A DNA stretch of 64,000 nucleotides from Stigmatella ashevillena. Its GTDB lineage: Bacteria; Myxococcota; Myxococcia; Myxococcales; Myxococcaceae. Position 1 is the stretch's first letter, and each line of letters begins with the position of its first letter. A program made the translations under genes and the position numbers. The notes beneath the pieces were generated by a model. That model did no database searches and was not told the DNA's origin. It saw only the letters and a list, made by a program, of their open reading frames with translations. The stretch is from NCBI RefSeq assembly GCF_028368975.1, contig NZ_JAQNDM010000002.1, positions 62,001-126,000 of the forward strand, read 5' to 3'. Of this stretch, positions 51,992-60,759 are shown piece after piece.

Positions 51992-53379
51992 TGAAACCGC
52001 TGGTCGCCATTGTCGGTCGCCCCAACGTGGGCAAGTCCACGCTGTTCAACCGGCTCGCCGGGCGTCGGCTGGCGCTCGTCGAGGACGAGCCCGGAGTGAC
52101 TCGGGATCGCCACTACGCGGACGCGCAGTGGGGAGACCGGGCCTTCACCTTGATTGACACGGGCGGCTTCGTCCCGGGCGAGAAGGACTCGCTGCTCAAG
52201 CAGGTGCGCGAGCAGGCGCAGCTGGCCGTGGAAGAGTGTGACGTCATCCTCTTCGTCACGGATGGGCGCGCGGGGCTCACCGCGGCGGACGAAGCGGTGG
52301 CCACGCTCTTGCGCAAGAGCGGCAAGCCCGTGGTGGTGGCCGCCAACAAGCTGGACAGTGGCTCGGACGCCATGCAGGCGCTCTCCGCGGAGTTCTTCCG
52401 CATGGGGCTGGGAGAGGTGCTGCCGCTGTCGGCCGAGCACGCCCTGGGCGTTCCCCAGTTGGTGGAGGCGGTGCTGGAGCGGCTCCCCCCGAAACAGGAG
52501 GGCGAGGACACCGAAGTGCTCCCTGACGACGGGACCATCCGGGTGGCCATCATCGGCCGGCCCAACGTGGGCAAGAGCACGATGGTGAACGCCATCCTCC
52601 AGGAGAAGCGGGTGGTGGCCAGCGAGATTCCGGGCACCACGCGGGATCCCATCGACTCGGCGCTCACCTACAAGGGCCACAAGCTCGTCCTCACGGACAC
52701 GGCGGGCATCCGGCGCAAGCGGTCCATCGTGCACCGGGTCGAGCAGTTCTCCGTGGTGGCGGCGCTCAAGGTGATGGACCGCAGCGACGTGGCGGTGCTC
52801 ATCATGGACGCCACCGAGCCCGCGGTGGACCAGGACGCCAAGCTGGCCGGCCTGGCCGAGGACAAGGGCCGCGCCCTGGTCATCGTGGTGAACAAGTGGG
52901 ATCTCATCGGCACGGACCAGCGTCGGCAGGAGGCCTACCGCGAGGCGCTCAAGCACTCCCTGAAGTTCGTGGGGTATGTCCCCATCATCTTCACCTCCGC
53001 CCTGACGGGCTCCAAGGTGGAGAAAGTGGTGGACATCGCCGTGGAGCTCTCCACGCAGTTCCGGTACCGGGCGCCCACCCCGCAGCTCAACCGCTTGCTC
53101 GAGCACATGGTGGACTCGAACCCGGCCCCCATCGTCGCGGGCAAGCCGCTGCGCCTGTACTACATCGCCCAGGTGGGCACGGCGCCGCCCACCTTTGCCC
53201 TCACGTGCAACAACCCCGAGCGCGTGCCGGACATGTACAAGCGGTACATCACCAATCAGCTCCGCAAGACGTTTGATTTGCGGGTGCCCCTGCGGCTGCT
53301 GTTCCGGGCGCGGCCGGGGCAGGCCAAGCGCGAGGCCCGCAAGCGCCCCTATCTGAAGGGCAAAGGCAAGAAGAGCTGA
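51991..53379 (+). CDS. der: GTPase Der (EngA)
   Basis: The 462-residue protein has two tandem GTPase domains: GRPNVGKST with NKLD, and GRPNVGKST (second copy, about residue 190) with NKWD. DTGGF and DTAGI are the two G3 motifs. A KH-like C-terminal domain ends in a basic tail (AKREARKRPYLKGKGKKS). It acts in 50S ribosome assembly. Overlap with era and the following yfgM/bamB-like genes resembles the bamB-der neighbourhood of gammaproteobacteria. Confidence 0.96.
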   Translation: MKPLVAIVGRPNVGKSTLFNRLAGRRLALVEDEPGVTRDRHYADAQWGDRAFTLIDTGGFVPGEKDSLLKQVREQAQLAVEECDVILFVTDGRAGLTAADEAVATLLRKSGKPVVVAANKLDSGSDAMQALSAEFFRMGLGEVLPLSAEHALGVPQLVEAVLERLPPKQEGEDTEVLPDDGTIRVAIIGRPNVGKSTMVNAILQEKRVVASEIPGTTRDPIDSALTYKGHKLVLTDTAGIRRKRSIVHRVEQFSVVAALKVMDRSDVAVLIMDATEPAVDQDAKLAGLAEDKGRALVIVVNKWDLIGTDQRRQEAYREALKHSLKFVGYVPIIFTSALTGSKVEKVVDIAVELSTQFRYRAPTPQLNRLLEHMVDSNPAPIVAGKPLRLYYIAQVGTAPPTFALTCNNPERVPDMYKRYITNQLRKTFDLRVPLRLLFRARPGQAKREARKRPYLKGKGKKS

Positions 53380-53390
53380 GCCCCCCTGTG

Positions 53391-53416
53391 CGCGCCAGGG
53401 GCCTGCCTCTGGCGCG
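53391..53416 (+). terminator. Hairpin after der
   Basis: CGCGCCAG (53391-53398) and CTGGCGCG (53409-53416) form a perfect 8-base stem with a 10-base loop, 11 bases after the der stop. Only two T follow, so it may be a weak terminator. It directly precedes a good promoter. Confidence 0.5.
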
Positions 53417-53422
53417 TTCGCG

Positions 53423-53452
53423 TTGACACCCCTGGCGGGCGCTCCGTAGATT
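53423..53452 (+). promoter_or_regulatory. Sigma-70-type promoter for the yfgM/bamB-like genes
   Basis: TTGACA (53423-53428, full consensus) and TAGATT (53447-53452, four of six) are 18 bases apart. Transcription would start near 53459, about 33 bases before the GTG of the YfgM-like gene. It is the best consensus promoter I see in the window. Confidence 0.65.
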
Positions 53453-53491
53453 GCGCCGCCTTTCGCCCCAGAGAAGAAGAGGTTCTGCGAC

Positions 53492-54304
53492 GTGGCCAAG
53501 CCCGAGAAGATTGCTCAAGAGGAGCTCAAGCAGCCGGACGCTTTCCAGCGCGCGGGAGCCGATGCCCAGGACTGGCTGGTTCAGCGCCAGCGGCTCGTGG
53601 CCATTGGCGTCGGCGTGGTGCTGGTCGGTGGCCTGGGCACGGCCCTGTTCAGCTACTCCTCCTCCAAGAGCGAGACCCAGGCCGCCCAGGCGCTGGGCGC
53701 GGCGCTGGAAGTGCTCGACCGGCCGGTGGCCCCTCCGGCCGAGGCGGAGCAGCCGCCCCCGCCCGCGGCGCCCGGAGAGCCTGCTCCGTTCAAGACGGCC
53801 AAGGAGCAGGATGATGCGCTGGTGAAGGCGCTGACGGACTTCCGCGCCGCGCACAAGGGCACCCGCTCGGCGGCGGCCGCGGCCCTGCCGCTGGGCAAGG
53901 CCGAGTACCGCCTGGGCAACAACGACGGGGCGATCGCCGCCTTCAGCGAGTTCCTCAAGGGCGCGGCGCAGAACGATCCGCTGCGCGCCTCGGCGCTCGA
54001 GGGCCAGGGCTACGCCTACGAGGCGCAGCAGAAGTACGACCCGGCCCTGGCCGCGTTCGACGAGATGACGAAGGTGAACTCGGGAGGGTTCCTGGTGGGG
54101 ATGGGGCAGTACCACCGGGCCCGGATTCTCATCCTCCAGGGGAAGAAGGACGACGCGGCGGCGGTGCTGGCGAAGATTCCGGTCGAGCACGCGAGCTCGT
54201 CCGCGGCGCGGCTCTCCACCGAGCGGCTGGCGCTTCTGGCGGCCGAGGGCATCAAGGTCCCCACGCCCGCGCCGCCCACTGACGCTGTGCAGGACGCGGG
54301 ATAG
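53492..54304 (+). CDS. YfgM-like membrane-anchored TPR protein
   Basis: The GTG start follows an AGAAGAGG about 10 bases upstream. The 270-residue product has a short cytosolic N-terminus, one transmembrane helix (about 36-53: VAIGVGVVLVGGLGTALF), a Pro/Ala-rich linker and TPR-like helices (ALPLGKAEYRLGNNDGAIAAFSEFLK and GQGYAYEAQQKYDPALAAFDEM). This is the layout of YfgM, an ancillary SecYEG factor that hands exported proteins to periplasmic chaperones. The bamB-like gene follows after nine bases, as in E. coli yfgM-bamB. The sequence is diverged, so the name is by analogy. Confidence 0.8.
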   Translation: MAKPEKIAQEELKQPDAFQRAGADAQDWLVQRQRLVAIGVGVVLVGGLGTALFSYSSSKSETQAAQALGAALEVLDRPVAPPAEAEQPPPPAAPGEPAPFKTAKEQDDALVKALTDFRAAHKGTRSAAAAALPLGKAEYRLGNNDGAIAAFSEFLKGAAQNDPLRASALEGQGYAYEAQQKYDPALAAFDEMTKVNSGGFLVGMGQYHRARILILQGKKDDAAAVLAKIPVEHASSSAARLSTERLALLAAEGIKVPTPAPPTDAVQDAG

Positions 54305-54313
54305 ATCCTCGGC

Positions 54314-55471
54314 ATGATGAAGCGGCGCGCGTGGAAGCGTTGGTTCGGGGCTGCGGCGGCCATGGGTGTGCTTGGCGCGTGCAGCTCCGTTCCGCTGTAT
54401 GGGAACCCGGTGACTTCTGGCTCCCACCCATCTCCCTCGAACTACTTCGAGGTGGATTGGTGGACCCCGCTCGTCGAGCCGGTCACCCTGGAGTATGGCC
54501 CCCGAGAGCTGGCCACCCCCGCGGTGGATCCGGACTCCGGGCGCGTCATCACGCTGACCCGGGATGGCTTCGTCCGGTGCGTGGCCCCGGGCGGGACGCT
54601 CGAATGGTCCTTCAAGACGAACAACCGCTTCTCCGCGGGCGCCTCGGTGGTGGACGGCATCGCCTACGTTCCCGCGGGAGACGGCTTTCTGTACGCGCTG
54701 GAGGTGCGCACCGGGAAGCTGAAGTGGAAATACGAGGCCGGAGAGGCGCTCGCCACGGTGCCCGTGAAGTCGGGCTCGCTGGTGCTGGTGGCCTCGGAGA
54801 GCGACACGCTCTTCGCGGTGAAGACGGACACGGGCGAGTGGGCCTGGCAGTACCGGCGGGATCCTCCCAGCGGCTTCACCATCCATGGGGCGGGCTCTCC
54901 GCTGGTGAAGGACGGCTCCGTGTACCTGGGCTTCTCGGACGGGTACCTCGTGGCGCTCGACGCGGATGCCGGCACCGAGAAGTGGGAGAAGGCGCTGTCG
55001 TCCGGTGCCACCCAGTTCCTCGATGTGGACTCGACGCCCGCCATCGATGAGTCGGGCCGCCTGTTCGTCACCTCGTACCAGGGGGGGCTGTATGCCCTGG
55101 ACGCGGCGACGGGCGATGTGCAGTGGAACTACGCGGTGAGCGGCCTGACGTCGGTGCTGGCGGCCGGCGAGGTGGTCATCGCCAGCGGTGACGGCCGGCT
55201 GGATGCCTACCTGGGCGATACCGGGCGGCTGCTCTGGTCCATGAACCTGGGCGAGCTTGCGGGACGGGCGCCGGTGCTGGCGCGCGGGATGATCCTCCTG
55301 GCCAACCAGCGGGCGCTGCTCTTCGTGGATCCGCGCACGGGCAAGTCCCGGCTGGCGTGGAACCCCGGGGATGGCATCAGCGCGCCGCCTCGCGTGCTGG
55401 GCTCCAGCGCCTACGTGCTGTCGAACAACGGCTACCTGTATGCGCTGCACCTGCGCGGGGGCGGCGGTTGA
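54314..55471 (+). CDS. BamB-like PQQ-repeat beta-propeller lipoprotein
   Basis: The 385-residue product (ATG at 54314, another at 54317) has a lipoprotein signal ending AAMGVLGAC. The rest is a chain of beta-propeller blades with PQQ-type ends (GFLYALEVRTGKLKWKYEAG, DTLFAVKTDTGEWAWQYR, GYLVALDADAGTEKWEKAL, GGLYALDAATGDVQWNYAV, GRLDAYLGDTGRLLWSM). BamB supports outer-membrane protein insertion with BamA. The order der, yfgM-like, then this gene agrees with that role, although general PQQ-repeat lipoproteins of other function are common in this group. Confidence 0.85.
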   Translation: MMKRRAWKRWFGAAAAMGVLGACSSVPLYGNPVTSGSHPSPSNYFEVDWWTPLVEPVTLEYGPRELATPAVDPDSGRVITLTRDGFVRCVAPGGTLEWSFKTNNRFSAGASVVDGIAYVPAGDGFLYALEVRTGKLKWKYEAGEALATVPVKSGSLVLVASESDTLFAVKTDTGEWAWQYRRDPPSGFTIHGAGSPLVKDGSVYLGFSDGYLVALDADAGTEKWEKALSSGATQFLDVDSTPAIDESGRLFVTSYQGGLYALDAATGDVQWNYAVSGLTSVLAAGEVVIASGDGRLDAYLGDTGRLLWSMNLGELAGRAPVLARGMILLANQRALLFVDPRTGKSRLAWNPGDGISAPPRVLGSSAYVLSNNGYLYALHLRGGGG

Positions 55472-55479
55472 CGGGGAGG

Positions 55480-55896
55480 GTGCCTCGCACGGTGCGGGTG
55501 GTGGCGGCGCTGCTGCCGCACCCCGGAGAGGGTTCTCGGTTCCTCGTGCAGCAGCGGCTTCCCGGCGGCAGCCGGGCGCTGCTCTGGGAGTTTCCCGGGG
55601 GCAAGGTCGAGCCGGGCGAGTCGGACGAGGCCGCCCTGGCCCGCGAGTGCCGGGAAGAGCTGGCGGTGGAGCTCGAGGTGGGCCGGCGGCTGTGGGAGGG
55701 CCGGCACACGTACCCGGATCTGACGGTGGAGCTGGTGCTGTACGCCACCCGGCTCGTGTCCGGGGAGCCCCGGCCCCTGGGGGCCCACGCGCTGAAGTTC
55801 CTGACGCCCGCGGAGATGGGGGCGTTGCCATTCTGTGAGGCGGACATCCCGTTGCTGGAGGATCTGGTGGCGGGAAGGATGGGGAGCCTGGGGTGA
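55480..55896 (+). CDS. Nudix hydrolase (MutT-like)
   Basis: The stop of the propeller gene overlaps a TTG at 55468. I prefer the GTG at 55480; GTG 55492, with GGGGAGG 12 bases upstream, is an alternative. From 55480 the product has about 138 residues. The Nudix box is complete: GGKVEPGESDEAALARECREELAVEL. The fold also contains WEFPGGK and FLTPAEMGALPF. MutT relatives remove 8-oxo-dGTP, but the substrate cannot be fixed from sequence. The stop overlaps the next ATG (TGATG). Confidence 0.85.
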   Translation: MPRTVRVVAALLPHPGEGSRFLVQQRLPGGSRALLWEFPGGKVEPGESDEAALARECREELAVELEVGRRLWEGRHTYPDLTVELVLYATRLVSGEPRPLGAHALKFLTPAEMGALPFCEADIPLLEDLVAGRMGSLG

Positions 55897-56786
55897 TGCT
55901 CTCGCGGACGTTTCAGCTCATTCCCGGTGTCGGGCCTTTCCGCGAGAAGGAACTGTGGGCCAACGGCATCCGAACCTGGGACGACTTCCCGGCGGCGGGC
56001 ACCGGGGTGGCCATCAGCAAGAAGACGGACGAGGTGGCCCGCGAGTACATCCTCCGGGCCCGCGAGGCGCTCGCGCGGCGGGACTTGCGGACGCTGGTCC
56101 AGTTGCTGCCATCCCGGGAGCATTGGCGGCTGTACCCGGAGTTCGCCCAGGACGCCGTCTACTTCGACATCGAGACGGACGGCAGCGAGACACAGGTGCC
56201 CACCGTGGTCTGCCTGTACGACAGCCTGGGCCTGCACGTCTTCATCCAGGGCCGGAACATGGACGCGCTGCCCGAGGCGCTCGCGGCGCGGCGGCTGTGG
56301 GTGTCCTTCAACGGCACGGTCTTCGATGCGCCCGTGTTGAGGAACTATTTCGGCGCCGAGCGATTCCCGAGTCCGGAGGGGCACATCGATCTGCGCTTCG
56401 TGACGCGGCGCCTGGGGATGGGCGGCGGGCTGAAGGACATCGAGGACAAGCTGGGCATCGGGCGGCCGCCGCACCTCAAGGGGGTCAACGGCTGGGACGC
56501 GGTGCTGCTGTGGCGCGCGTACAAGGCCCGGGCGGACGTGGAGGCCCTGCGGTTCCTCGTCGAGTACAACCTCTATGACGCGTTCCAACTCCGGACGTTG
56601 ATGGACGTGACGTACAACCGGGGCGCCGACGAGTTGAATCAGGACGTGCCCCGGCTGCCGGTGTTCGACCGAGGGGACGTGCTGTACGACGTCAGCAAGA
56701 TCGTCCTGGAGCTGGGCCCCTCCGAGCGCGACCTGGAGACGCTTGCCCGGGTGCGCAGCCAGGACCGCGATCTGCGCGACGGTTGA
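55896..56786 (+). CDS. YprB-like RNase H-fold nuclease
   Basis: The 296-residue protein starts at the ATG at 55896, overlapping the Nudix stop. An N-terminal helix-hairpin-like region (FQLIPGVGPFREKELWANGI) comes before an RNase H-like domain of the YprB/RNase_H_2 group. Catalytic acidic residues are visible in YFDIETDGSETQ, SFNGTVFDAPVL, HIDLRF and the final YNLYDAFQL. It is a likely 3'-5' DNA or RNA exonuclease. It has no helicase domain here. Confidence 0.82.
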   Translation: MLSRTFQLIPGVGPFREKELWANGIRTWDDFPAAGTGVAISKKTDEVAREYILRAREALARRDLRTLVQLLPSREHWRLYPEFAQDAVYFDIETDGSETQVPTVVCLYDSLGLHVFIQGRNMDALPEALAARRLWVSFNGTVFDAPVLRNYFGAERFPSPEGHIDLRFVTRRLGMGGGLKDIEDKLGIGRPPHLKGVNGWDAVLLWRAYKARADVEALRFLVEYNLYDAFQLRTLMDVTYNRGADELNQDVPRLPVFDRGDVLYDVSKIVLELGPSERDLETLARVRSQDRDLRDG

Positions 56787-56887
56787 CCGGGGGTGTTCAC
56801 TTTCGGGTCTTGGGAATCCCTCCAGACGCGGTGGGTTCCGGCACTCAGCGAGGATTCAGCGCTCAGTAACGCAGTCCTGGAGGTCCC

Positions 56888-57718
56888 ATGAGCGAGCAGT
56901 CGATTTCCGGAGGCCCGCCCGTGGCTCCCGGCGGCCCGTCACCGCAGCCAGGCTCTGTCCGTGTCCGCATCGTGGGGGCCCTGGTGGCCTTCGTGGCGCT
57001 GGTGGGCATTGGGGCGGGCGCCTGGCATGCCCTCCGGAAAGGCTCCGAGGCTCCGGCGCTTCCGGCGGCCTCCGAGCCAGCGGCCGTCCGGCCGGATGCT
57101 GGGGCGGCTCCCATGGCTCCGCCGCCCACGGTTCTTGAGGGCGATTCCCGGGTCCGCCAGAACGTGACGTCGCTGTCCTCGGATCCTGAGTTCGCGAAGT
57201 GGATGGGCGTGGAGGGGCTGCTGCAACGGTTCACGACGGCCGTGAGCAACATCGCGGACGGCGACAGTCCCCGCATGGTGCTGTCGTTCATGGGGCCCAC
57301 GGCGGGCTTCCAGGTGGTGGAGGATCAGGGGAAGACCACCATCAATCCGAGCACCTATGATCGGTATGATCCGGTGGCCCGGGTGATTGGCTCGCTGGAT
57401 GTTCAGAAGTCCGTGGCGGCTTGGCGGGAGATCAAGCCACTGGCAGACCGGGTCTACGTGGAGATCGCGCCGCCCGGACGGGCGTTCGACCAGACCCTGG
57501 CCCTGGCCATTCAGCACCTGTTGGATGTGCCGGTTCCGCCGGAGGATGTGGAAGTCACCGAGCGCGGTGCGCTCTACGTGTACGCGGACCCTCAGCTCGA
57601 GGGGCTGAGCCGGGCCCAGAAGCATCTGCTGAGAATGGGCCCCCGGAACATGCAGCTCATCCAGAGTCGGCTCCGGGAGCTTCAGAGCGCCCTGGGATTG
57701 CCCATGGGCGGGCACTGA
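56888..57718 (+). CDS. DUF3014 membrane-anchored protein
   Basis: The ATG has GGAGG seven bases upstream. The 276-residue protein has a polar Pro/Gly-rich start, one transmembrane helix (IVGALVAFVALVGIGAGAW), a linker, then a conserved DUF3014 region (DPEFAKWMGVEGLLQRFTTAVSNIADGDSPR and YDRYDPVARVIGSLD). DUF3014 proteins are found in proteobacteria with no known role; the C-terminal half faces the periplasm. Its 3' end converges with a lipoprotein gene seven bases away. Confidence 0.82.
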   Translation: MSEQSISGGPPVAPGGPSPQPGSVRVRIVGALVAFVALVGIGAGAWHALRKGSEAPALPAASEPAAVRPDAGAAPMAPPPTVLEGDSRVRQNVTSLSSDPEFAKWMGVEGLLQRFTTAVSNIADGDSPRMVLSFMGPTAGFQVVEDQGKTTINPSTYDRYDPVARVIGSLDVQKSVAAWREIKPLADRVYVEIAPPGRAFDQTLALAIQHLLDVPVPPEDVEVTERGALYVYADPQLEGLSRAQKHLLRMGPRNMQLIQSRLRELQSALGLPMGGH

Positions 57719-57725
57719 GCAGCGG

Positions 57726-58268
57726 TCACCGGCGCTTTTTCGAGTCCTTTTTGGAGGGCGGGGTCGGCTTTTCCTTTTCGCCGGCCACCTGGAACTCGAA
57801 GCGGAGATCCTCGAGTTCGCGTCCCAGGCTGTCCGTGAAGGCCGCTCCGGTCTGGGCATCGGCGACCAGCGTGTACCGGTGGCCGGTTTTGAGCGGGTTC
57901 GGCAGGGTGATTCGATAGACGATGCCTTCCGCGGATTCCTCGACGGAGTCATCGGAAATCATCGCCCGATCGGCTTCATCGAAAAGGCGGATGCGGTAAT
58001 TGCGCAGTGGCCGCGAGCTGCGCAGCTCAATCACCGAAGTGGGCTCGATGGTGGGCCGCTCATCGACGGTCATCGCGATGGGCTCCAGACCCGCGTCGCC
58101 GAGCTGGTACCGGAGCGTGAAAGAGGTGGCCGCAGGCTCCGAGCCCGCATCCGGGACGGTGTCCGCCACGGTGCCGGAGTCCAGAGGACCCGCGGGCTGC
58201 TTGTCCGGACATCCGGTCAGGATCAACGAGGCACAGAGAACGATGGGACCGAACCGGGCCAGGCGCAT
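57726..58268 (-). CDS. Lipoprotein of unknown function
   Basis: The 180-residue product has a lipobox (VLCASLILTGC) with a following Pro/Asp-rich linker. Two short beta-rich segments follow (TSFTLRYQLGDAGLEPIAMTV and YRITLPNPLKTGHRYTLVAD), resembling an immunoglobulin-like fold. The C-terminus is strongly basic (KDSKKRR). No family recognised. It converges with the DUF3014 gene. Confidence 0.8.
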   Translation of the reverse strand: MRLARFGPIVLCASLILTGCPDKQPAGPLDSGTVADTVPDAGSEPAATSFTLRYQLGDAGLEPIAMTVDERPTIEPTSVIELRSSRPLRNYRIRLFDEADRAMISDDSVEESAEGIVYRITLPNPLKTGHRYTLVADAQTGAAFTDSLGRELEDLRFEFQVAGEKEKPTPPSKKDSKKRR

Positions 58269-58593
58269 AGGCGGGACAAGCTACGTCCCAGGGCCGGAAC
58301 CGAGAAGTCTTAAGGCACGGCCAGGGGGTGGACGGCCCAAAATCCCCTCTAGAACAGCCCTGGCCCTGGAGTCTGATAAGATGCGTTATGTAAACTAAGC
58401 CCGGGGCATCCTGAAGAGGCCTGGCCGCACCGTTGCCCCCCCTCATCCCCCGGGCCCTGGCGTCCGGCTCGCGGGGCCGGAAATGGAGATCCGCGCCATC
58501 TGTTGAGGTGGACCGGGAATTTTTCCCCGCTTGACCCCCCGGATGGGTTCCCGCAGAACGCGCGGCACTCTCCGTTGCCGAAAGGATTTCGAG
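58269..58593. other. 325-base intergenic region between divergent genes
   Basis: This is the longest gap in the window. It separates the lipoprotein start (minus) from the S46 peptidase start (plus). I see an inverted repeat GGCCAGGG (58319-58326) and CCCTGGCC (58358-58365), a small hairpin GGGAA-TTT-TTCCC (58515-58527), and TTGACC at 58531-58536 with a poor -10 (CAGAAC, 17 bases on). No ORF or RNA gene is convincing here. Confidence 0.5.
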
Positions 58594-60678
58594 ATGAGGC
58601 AGCTGGTCGTCGTAGCAGCCCTGCTGGGTGCGCTCCCCGCGCTCGCCGATGAGGGCATGTGGACCTACAACAACTTCCCCTCCGCGAAGGTCAAGGCCCA
58701 GTACGGTTTCGAGCCCAGCGCGCAGTGGCTCGACAACGTGCGCTTGTCCTCGGCGCGCATCGCCAACGGCTGCTCGGCGAGCTTCGTTTCCGCCAACGGC
58801 CTGGTGATGACCAATCACCACTGCACCCGCGGCTGCGTCGAGCAGCTCTCCACCGCCGACAAGGACTACATCGCCAACGGCTTCTACGCGAAGGCCCTCA
58901 CGGATGAGCTCAAGTGCCCGGCCATGGAGATCAACCAGCTGGCGGAGATCATCGACGTCACCGAGCGGCTCAACGCGGCCACCCAGGGCCGCACCGGCAA
59001 GGAGTACAGCGACACCCTCAAGTCCGAGATGTCGAAGATCGAAAAGGACTGTGCCACCAGCGATCAGGTTCGCTGTGACGTGGTGACCCTCTACCAAGGC
59101 GGCAAGTACAACCTCTACAAGTACCGCCGTTTCCAGGACGTGCGCCTCGTCTTCGCCCCGGAGCATGCCATTGCCTTCTTCGGAGGCGATCCGGACAACT
59201 TCGAGTTCCCCCGGTACGACTTGGACGTCAGCTTCCTGCGGGTCTATCAGGACGGAAAGCCGGCCCCGCAGGACCACTATTTCAGGTGGTCCAAGGCGGG
59301 CGCGAAGGAAGGCGAGCTGACCTTCGTGTCCGGGCATCCCGGCCGGACGTCCCGCGGGCTGACCATCGCGGAGTTGGAGTACCAGCGGGATGTCGTCCTG
59401 CCGAAGACCTTGATGCTGATGTCCGAGCAGCGCGGGCTCATCACCGAGTTCCAGAAGCGCGGCCCCGAGCAAAAGCGAATCTCCAACAACATGCTGTTTG
59501 GCGTGGAGAACGCGGTCAAGGCGCAGAAAGGTCGGCACGAGGCCCTGCTGGACAAGGAGTTCTTCGCCAAGAAGGTCGCCGCCGAGCAGGAGCTGCGCCA
59601 GAAGGTCGATGCCTCCCCGGAGCTGAAGAAGAAGTACGGCGCCGCGTGGGATGAGATCGCCAAGGCCCAGGAGCAGCTCAAGCACATCCGCAAGGAGCTC
59701 AGCTTCATGGAGAGAGGCCAGGGTTTCAGCTCGCAGACGTACAACATCGCCCTGGCGCTCGTGCGCAGCGCCGACGAGCTTCCCAAGGAGAATGGCCAGC
59801 GCCTGCGCGAGTTCACGGACGCAGCCTTGCCGACCTTCAAGGCCCAGCTCTTGAGCCCGGCCCCCATCTACCCGGAGCTGGAGATTGCCCGGCTGGAGTT
59901 CAGCCTCACCAAGCTGCGCGAGGAGCTGGGCGCGGATCATCCCTTCGTGAAGAAGGTACTGGGCAAGGAGTCCCCCCTCACGCTGGCCACCCGCGTGGTG
60001 AATGGCTCCCAGCTTCGGGATGTCGCGGTCCGCCAGCAGCTCTTCGACGGTGGCAAGAAGGCCATCAGCGCCTCCAAGGATCCGATGATCGAGCTGGCCC
60101 GGCTCGTGGACCCCGAGGCGCGCGCCGTCCGCAAGAACCACGAGGACAACATCGACTCGGTCATCCGCAAGAACAGCGAGCTGGTGGCGAAGGCGAAGTT
60201 CGAGGTGTACGGCACCAACGTCTACCCGGACGCCACCTTCAGCCTGCGCCTCTCCTACGGCTCGGTGAAGGGCTACACGGAGGATGGCAAGAAGGTGACC
60301 CCCATCACCGTCATGGGCGGAACCTTTGATCGGCACACGGGCGAAGCGCCGTTCGCGCTGCCGAAGTCCTGGCTGGATGCGAAGAGCAAGCTCAAGGCCA
60401 GCACCCCGATGAACTTCGCGAGCACCAACGACATCATCGGTGGCAACTCCGGCTCGCCCGCCATCAACAAGGACGCGGAGATCGTCGGGCTGATCTTCGA
60501 TGGCAACATCCAGTCGCTGGGCGGCGAGTACGGCTTCAACGAGAGTGTCAATCGCTCCGTCTCCGTGCACAGCGAGGCCATCATCGAGGCGCTGAAGACG
60601 ATCTACGGCGCCACGCGCGTGATGGATGAGCTGCGCCCCAGCAAGCCGGTCCCCGTGAAGGCCCCCCCCGCGGGCTGA
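58594..60678 (+). CDS. S46-family dipeptidyl peptidase (DPP7/DPP11-like)
   Basis: I start at the ATG at 58594 with a clear signal peptide (MRQLVVVAALLGALPALA); the frame is open earlier. The 694-residue protein has the chymotrypsin-fold catalytic set split by a helical insert: His in VMTNHHC (about residue 76), an Asp in the N-terminal half, and Ser in GGNSGSPA (about residue 630). The helical cap lies between (about 280-540). S46 enzymes remove N-terminal dipeptides; the S1 residue decides between DPP7 and DPP11 (Asp/Glu) types and I cannot read it safely. It would work in the periplasm on prey peptides. A strong terminator follows. Confidence 0.92.
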   Translation: MRQLVVVAALLGALPALADEGMWTYNNFPSAKVKAQYGFEPSAQWLDNVRLSSARIANGCSASFVSANGLVMTNHHCTRGCVEQLSTADKDYIANGFYAKALTDELKCPAMEINQLAEIIDVTERLNAATQGRTGKEYSDTLKSEMSKIEKDCATSDQVRCDVVTLYQGGKYNLYKYRRFQDVRLVFAPEHAIAFFGGDPDNFEFPRYDLDVSFLRVYQDGKPAPQDHYFRWSKAGAKEGELTFVSGHPGRTSRGLTIAELEYQRDVVLPKTLMLMSEQRGLITEFQKRGPEQKRISNNMLFGVENAVKAQKGRHEALLDKEFFAKKVAAEQELRQKVDASPELKKKYGAAWDEIAKAQEQLKHIRKELSFMERGQGFSSQTYNIALALVRSADELPKENGQRLREFTDAALPTFKAQLLSPAPIYPELEIARLEFSLTKLREELGADHPFVKKVLGKESPLTLATRVVNGSQLRDVAVRQQLFDGGKKAISASKDPMIELARLVDPEARAVRKNHEDNIDSVIRKNSELVAKAKFEVYGTNVYPDATFSLRLSYGSVKGYTEDGKKVTPITVMGGTFDRHTGEAPFALPKSWLDAKSKLKASTPMNFASTNDIIGGNSGSPAINKDAEIVGLIFDGNIQSLGGEYGFNESVNRSVSVHSEAIIEALKTIYGATRVMDELRPSKPVPVKAPPAG

Positions 60679-60707
60679 GCGCTCCGGAAAGAGGCATCGA
60701 ATCAAAT

Positions 60708-60743
60708 GGGCTGTCCGGGGTCACCCGGGCAGCCCTTCTCTTT
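60708..60743 (+). terminator. Strong Rho-independent terminator of the S46 peptidase gene
   Basis: GGGCTGTCCGGG (60708-60719) and CCCGGGCAGCCC (60724-60735) form a 12-base stem with one G-U pair and a GTCA loop. TTCTCTTT follows. It lies between the peptidase and the zinc-ribbon gene. Confidence 0.75.
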
Positions 60744-60759
60744 GTAGGATGGCGGATTC

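Noticed and set aside
53249-55831. Open frame of 860 codons on the minus strand opposite the yfgM/bamB-like genes
   Set aside because: Rich in Arg, Gly, His and Pro with no motif. The plus-strand genes have clear domains and a promoter.
58060-60705. Open frame of 881 codons on the minus strand opposite the S46 peptidase gene
   Set aside because: Shadow of the peptidase gene: the catalytic motifs are on the plus strand and the minus-strand product has no motif.
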